From: Candidatus Rokuibacteriota bacterium
GTDB lineage: Bacteria > Methylomirabilota > Methylomirabilia > Rokubacteriales > JACPHL01
DNA length: 6,647 nt
NCBI GenBank assembly: GCA_016188625.1
Contig: JACPHL010000087.1
Location: 1-6,647, forward strand
Direction: 5' to 3'
Shown here: one piece after another, positions 4,911-6,647 of the stretch
Numbering within the stretch: position 1 is the stretch's first letter
Layout: each line of letters begins with the position of its first letter
Notes under the pieces: generated by a model
Told to the model about the DNA's origin: nothing
The model's database searches: none
The model's input: the letters and a program-made list of their open reading frames with translations, nothing else
Position numbers and translations under genes: made by a program

Positions 4911-5816
4911 GTGCTGATCTTCCTGACCGGGGGGACCGGCTTCGTCGGCCGGGCGGTCGCGCGGGCGGTCCGGGCTCGCGGCCATCGGTTGCGCTGCCTG
5001 GTGCGCCCGGGCTCGGAGGGGCGATCCGCCGGCGACCCCGGGGTCGAGCAGGTCCCGGGGGACGTGACCCGGCCCGAGGGGTGGGCCGCTTCGGTCAGGG
5101 GGGCCGACGCCGTCATCCATCTGGTCGGCATCATCCGCGAGGTCCCCCGCCGGGGGGTCACCTTCGAGCGGCTCCACGCCGAGGCCACGGTCCACGCGGT
5201 CGAGGCGGCCCGCCGGGCCGGGGTCGGCCGCTACCTCCAGATGAGCGCCCTCGGGGTCCGTCCCGGAGCGCGCGCGCGCTACCACCAGACCAAATGGCGG
5301 GGCGAGGAGGCGGTCCGGGGGAGCGGGCTCGGGTGGACCATTTTCCGCCCCTCGGTAATTTTCGGCCCCGGCGACGGGTTCGTCTCGCTCCTCGCCAGGC
5401 TGGTCCGCTTCTTCCCCGTGGTCCCGGTCGTCGGGGACGGCCAGAACCGCCTCCAGCCGGTGGCGGTCGAGCACGTCGCGGAGGGGTTCGCCCGGGCCCT
5501 CGAGGCCCCCGCGGCGGTCGGGCAGACCTACGAGGTCGGGGGGCCCCGGGCCTATACCTTTGACGAGCTGCTCGACCTGGTCGGCCTGGCCCTGGGCCGG
5601 CGGCGGGTCCCGAAGCTCCACCACCCGCTCGGGCTCATGGCCCCGCTGGTGCGGCTCCTCGAGCCCATCCCGGCCTTCCCCCTCACCTCGGACCAGCTCC
5701 TCATGCTCCAGGAGGACAACACCTGCGATCCCGGCCCGTTCTACCGGGCCTTCGGCCTCGAGCCCCTGGATTTCCTCGACGGCATCCGCCGTTACCTGGG
5801 CCCCAAAACCGCTTGA
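4911..5816 (+). CDS. NDUFA9-like atypical SDR (NAD(P)-binding, complex I/quinone associated family)
   Basis: A 301-residue NAD(P)-dependent epimerase/dehydratase-type protein. The Rossmann dinucleotide motif TGGTGFVG is at residues 6-13, followed by DAVIHLVGIIRE, SALGV, the catalytic-type Y124-x3-K128 (YHQTK) followed by WRGEE, and FRPSVIFGPGDGF. VGIIRE, the GDGxNRLQPV segment and the C-terminal ITSDQL/LTSDQLLMLQEDN style are typical of bacterial proteins annotated as the complex I NDUFA9 subunit family. In eukaryotes NDUFA9 sits at the quinone end of complex I; the bacterial role is less certain, and a soluble NAD(P)H-binding quinone-related enzyme is a fair inference. GTG 4911 is preferred over ATG 4902 because it gives the usual short N-terminus (MLIFLTGGTGFVG) and coincides with the predicted transcription start. 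No Shine-Dalgarno sequence is visible, consistent with a leaderless message. Its TGA overlaps the -35 of the next gene. Confidence 0.85.
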   Translation: MLIFLTGGTGFVGRAVARAVRARGHRLRCLVRPGSEGRSAGDPGVEQVPGDVTRPEGWAASVRGADAVIHLVGIIREVPRRGVTFERLHAEATVHAVEAARRAGVGRYLQMSALGVRPGARARYHQTKWRGEEAVRGSGLGWTIFRPSVIFGPGDGFVSLLARLVRFFPVVPVVGDGQNRLQPVAVEHVAEGFARALEAPAAVGQTYEVGGPRAYTFDELLDLVGLALGRRRVPKLHHPLGLMAPLVRLLEPIPAFPLTSDQLLMLQEDNTCDPGPFYRAFGLEPLDFLDGIRRYLGPKTA

Positions 5817-5841
5817 CAAACCCCGCCCGATCCCGTATTTT
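5813..5841 (+). promoter_or_regulatory. Sigma-70 promoter of the TRAP binding-protein gene
   Basis: A perfect -35 TTGACA (5813-5818), a 17-bp spacer and a -10 TATTTT (5836-5841). The -35 overlaps the stop codon of the upstream gene. Transcription would begin near 5848, within the 8-bp palindrome TGGCGCCA (5842-5849), leaving a leader of about 58 nt. This is the best consensus promoter in the window and shows that the TRAP gene is its own transcription unit. Confidence 0.8.
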
Positions 5842-5891
5842 TGGCGCCACCACGCATCTTGTCAGACCAATTTCCGCGGGCCGAAACACCG

Positions 5892-5899
5892 AAAGGAGG
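5892..5899 (+). promoter_or_regulatory. Strong Shine-Dalgarno site of the TRAP binding-protein gene
   Basis: AAAGGAGG lies 6 nt before ATG 5906, a near-perfect anti-16S match. Most other genes in the window have weak or no Shine-Dalgarno sequence, so this gene looks built for high translation, as expected of an abundant periplasmic binding protein. Confidence 0.85.
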
Positions 5900-5905
5900 G
5901 GTTCT

Positions 5906-6647
5906 ATGAAGGAAGCCACAAAGTCCCCGGCCGAGGTCACGCCTCAGGCCCAGCCTGCCCCCCGGAACGAGTCGCGGCGGGGCTTTCTGAAGACCGCCGC
6001 CGTGGCGGCCACGGCCGCCGGCGCGGCGACCCTCAGCTTCCCGATGGTATCCAGGGCCCAGACCACCGTCCTGAAGATGCAGGGTTCCTGGGGCAAGGCC
6101 GACGTCTTCAACGAGTTCGCCGAGGACTATGTCAAGCGCGTCAACGAGATGGCCGGCGGGCGGCTCCGGATCGACTACCTGGTCGGCGGCTCCGTCGTCC
6201 ACCCCTTCCAGGTCTTCGACGCGGTCCATGGCGGCCAGCTCGACGCCGCCCACACGGTGACCGTGTACTGGTACGGCAAGCACAAGGCCGCCTCGCTCTT
6301 CGGCACCGGACCCGTGTTCGGCTTCAACGCCAACGAAGGCCTCGGCTGGATCCACAACGGCGGCGGCCGTGAGCTGTTCGACGAGCTCCAGACGAAGATC
6401 ATGAAGGTCGACATCATCAGCTTCTTCGCCATGCCGATGCCGACCCAGCCGCTCGGCTGGTTCAAGAAGCCCGTCAAGAGCATGGCCGACCTGAAGGGGC
6501 TGAAGTACCGCACGGTGGGTCTGGCGGCCGACCTGTTCCAGGCCATGGGCCTCAGGGTCACGCAGCTTCCGGGCGGCGAGATCGTGCCGGCCCTGGACCG
6601 CGGCGTGATCGAGGCTGCGGAATTCAACAACGCCTCCTCCGACCGCC
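5906..6647 (+). CDS. TRAP transporter substrate-binding protein, DctP/TakP-like (3' end cut off)
   Basis: The 247 complete codons seen belong to a periplasmic solute-binding protein that delivers organic acids (typically 2-oxo or dicarboxylic acids) to a TRAP membrane carrier. A Tat signal is clear: a 22-residue polar lead, then SRRGFLK (residues 23-29), a hydrophobic Ala-rich stretch 30-44, and a likely cleavage after SRA (49-51). The mature part reads LKMQGSWGKADVFNEFAEDY, FQVFDAVHGGQLDAAHTVTVYWYGK, GWIHNGGGRELFDEL, LGWFKKPVKSMADLKGLKYR (R202, the conserved carboxylate-binding Arg) and AAEFNN (E239-F240). The HTVxxYWYGK and HNGGG segments resemble Rhodobacter TakP. About 100-120 residues and the DctQ/DctM carrier genes, if present, lie beyond the right edge. 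Base composition is visibly less GC-rich than the quinone genes (more AAG, ATC, TTC codons), probably from high expression and composition constraints rather than transfer. Confidence 0.92.
   Translation, partial: MKEATKSPAEVTPQAQPAPRNESRRGFLKTAAVAATAAGAATLSFPMVSRAQTTVLKMQGSWGKADVFNEFAEDYVKRVNEMAGGRLRIDYLVGGSVVHPFQVFDAVHGGQLDAAHTVTVYWYGKHKAASLFGTGPVFGFNANEGLGWIHNGGGRELFDELQTKIMKVDIISFFAMPMPTQPLGWFKKPVKSMADLKGLKYRTVGLAADLFQAMGLRVTQLPGGEIVPALDRGVIEAAEFNNASSDR

Noticed and set aside
5792-6355. Minus-strand open frame across the TRAP promoter and signal region
   Set aside because: It is opposite a well-supported promoter, ribosome site and Tat signal sequence and has no recognisable motif.

Overview
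The window is very GC-rich and densely coding. Its gene content (a UbiD/UbiA/UbiE-type quinone set, a stand-alone MetH-activation-like protein, an NDUFA9-like dehydrogenase and a DctP/TakP-type TRAP binding protein) suggests an environmental bacterium of the Rokubacteria/Methylomirabilota (NC10) or deltaproteobacterial kind. That placement is inference from style and content; no marker gene is present to settle it.

Layout. Bases 1-144 are the last 47 codons of a tyrosine recombinase, with its catalytic Tyr visible. A strong extended -10 promoter (TGCTATAAT, 176-184) then opens a plus-strand cluster: a small half-size permease (236-727); a UbiD-family decarboxylase closest to the menaquinone MqnL type (732-2192), split by an in-frame amber codon at 1506-1508; a UbiA-family prenyltransferase (2217-3065); and a UbiE/MenG methyltransferase (ATG at 3116, possibly starting at 3062). 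Spacing is 4 nt, 24 nt, and then either 50 nt or a 4-nt overlap, so these four read as one transcription unit. After a 94-nt gap comes a protein resembling the AdoMet-binding reactivation domain of B12-dependent methionine synthase (3879-4520). A convergent small Cys-rich protein lies on the minus strand (4539-4790). A roughly 110-nt divergent region with a perfect inverted repeat separates it from an NDUFA9-like atypical SDR (best start GTG 4911, probably leaderless, ending at 5816). A clear TTGACA-17-TATTTT promoter then drives a Tat-exported TRAP substrate-binding protein that runs off the right edge.

How the genes fit together. UbiD-, UbiA- and UbiE-like enzymes perform the decarboxylation, prenylation and C-methylation of quinone ring maturation. 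The sequence character of the UbiD (GRPPMEDYW, VDxxVPAxAEIVLEG) and the absence of chorismate lyase or hydroxylases favour the futalosine route to menaquinone (MqnL-MqnP-MenG) over ubiquinone. No UbiX/MqnM flavin prenyltransferase is in view. The NDUFA9-like protein belongs to a family tied to respiratory complex I and quinones. The most striking anomaly is the single amber codon in an otherwise intact UbiD/MqnL. I see no convincing wholly new system; the most open questions are the stand-alone MetH-activation-like protein, the small CC/CxxC protein and the divergent control region.
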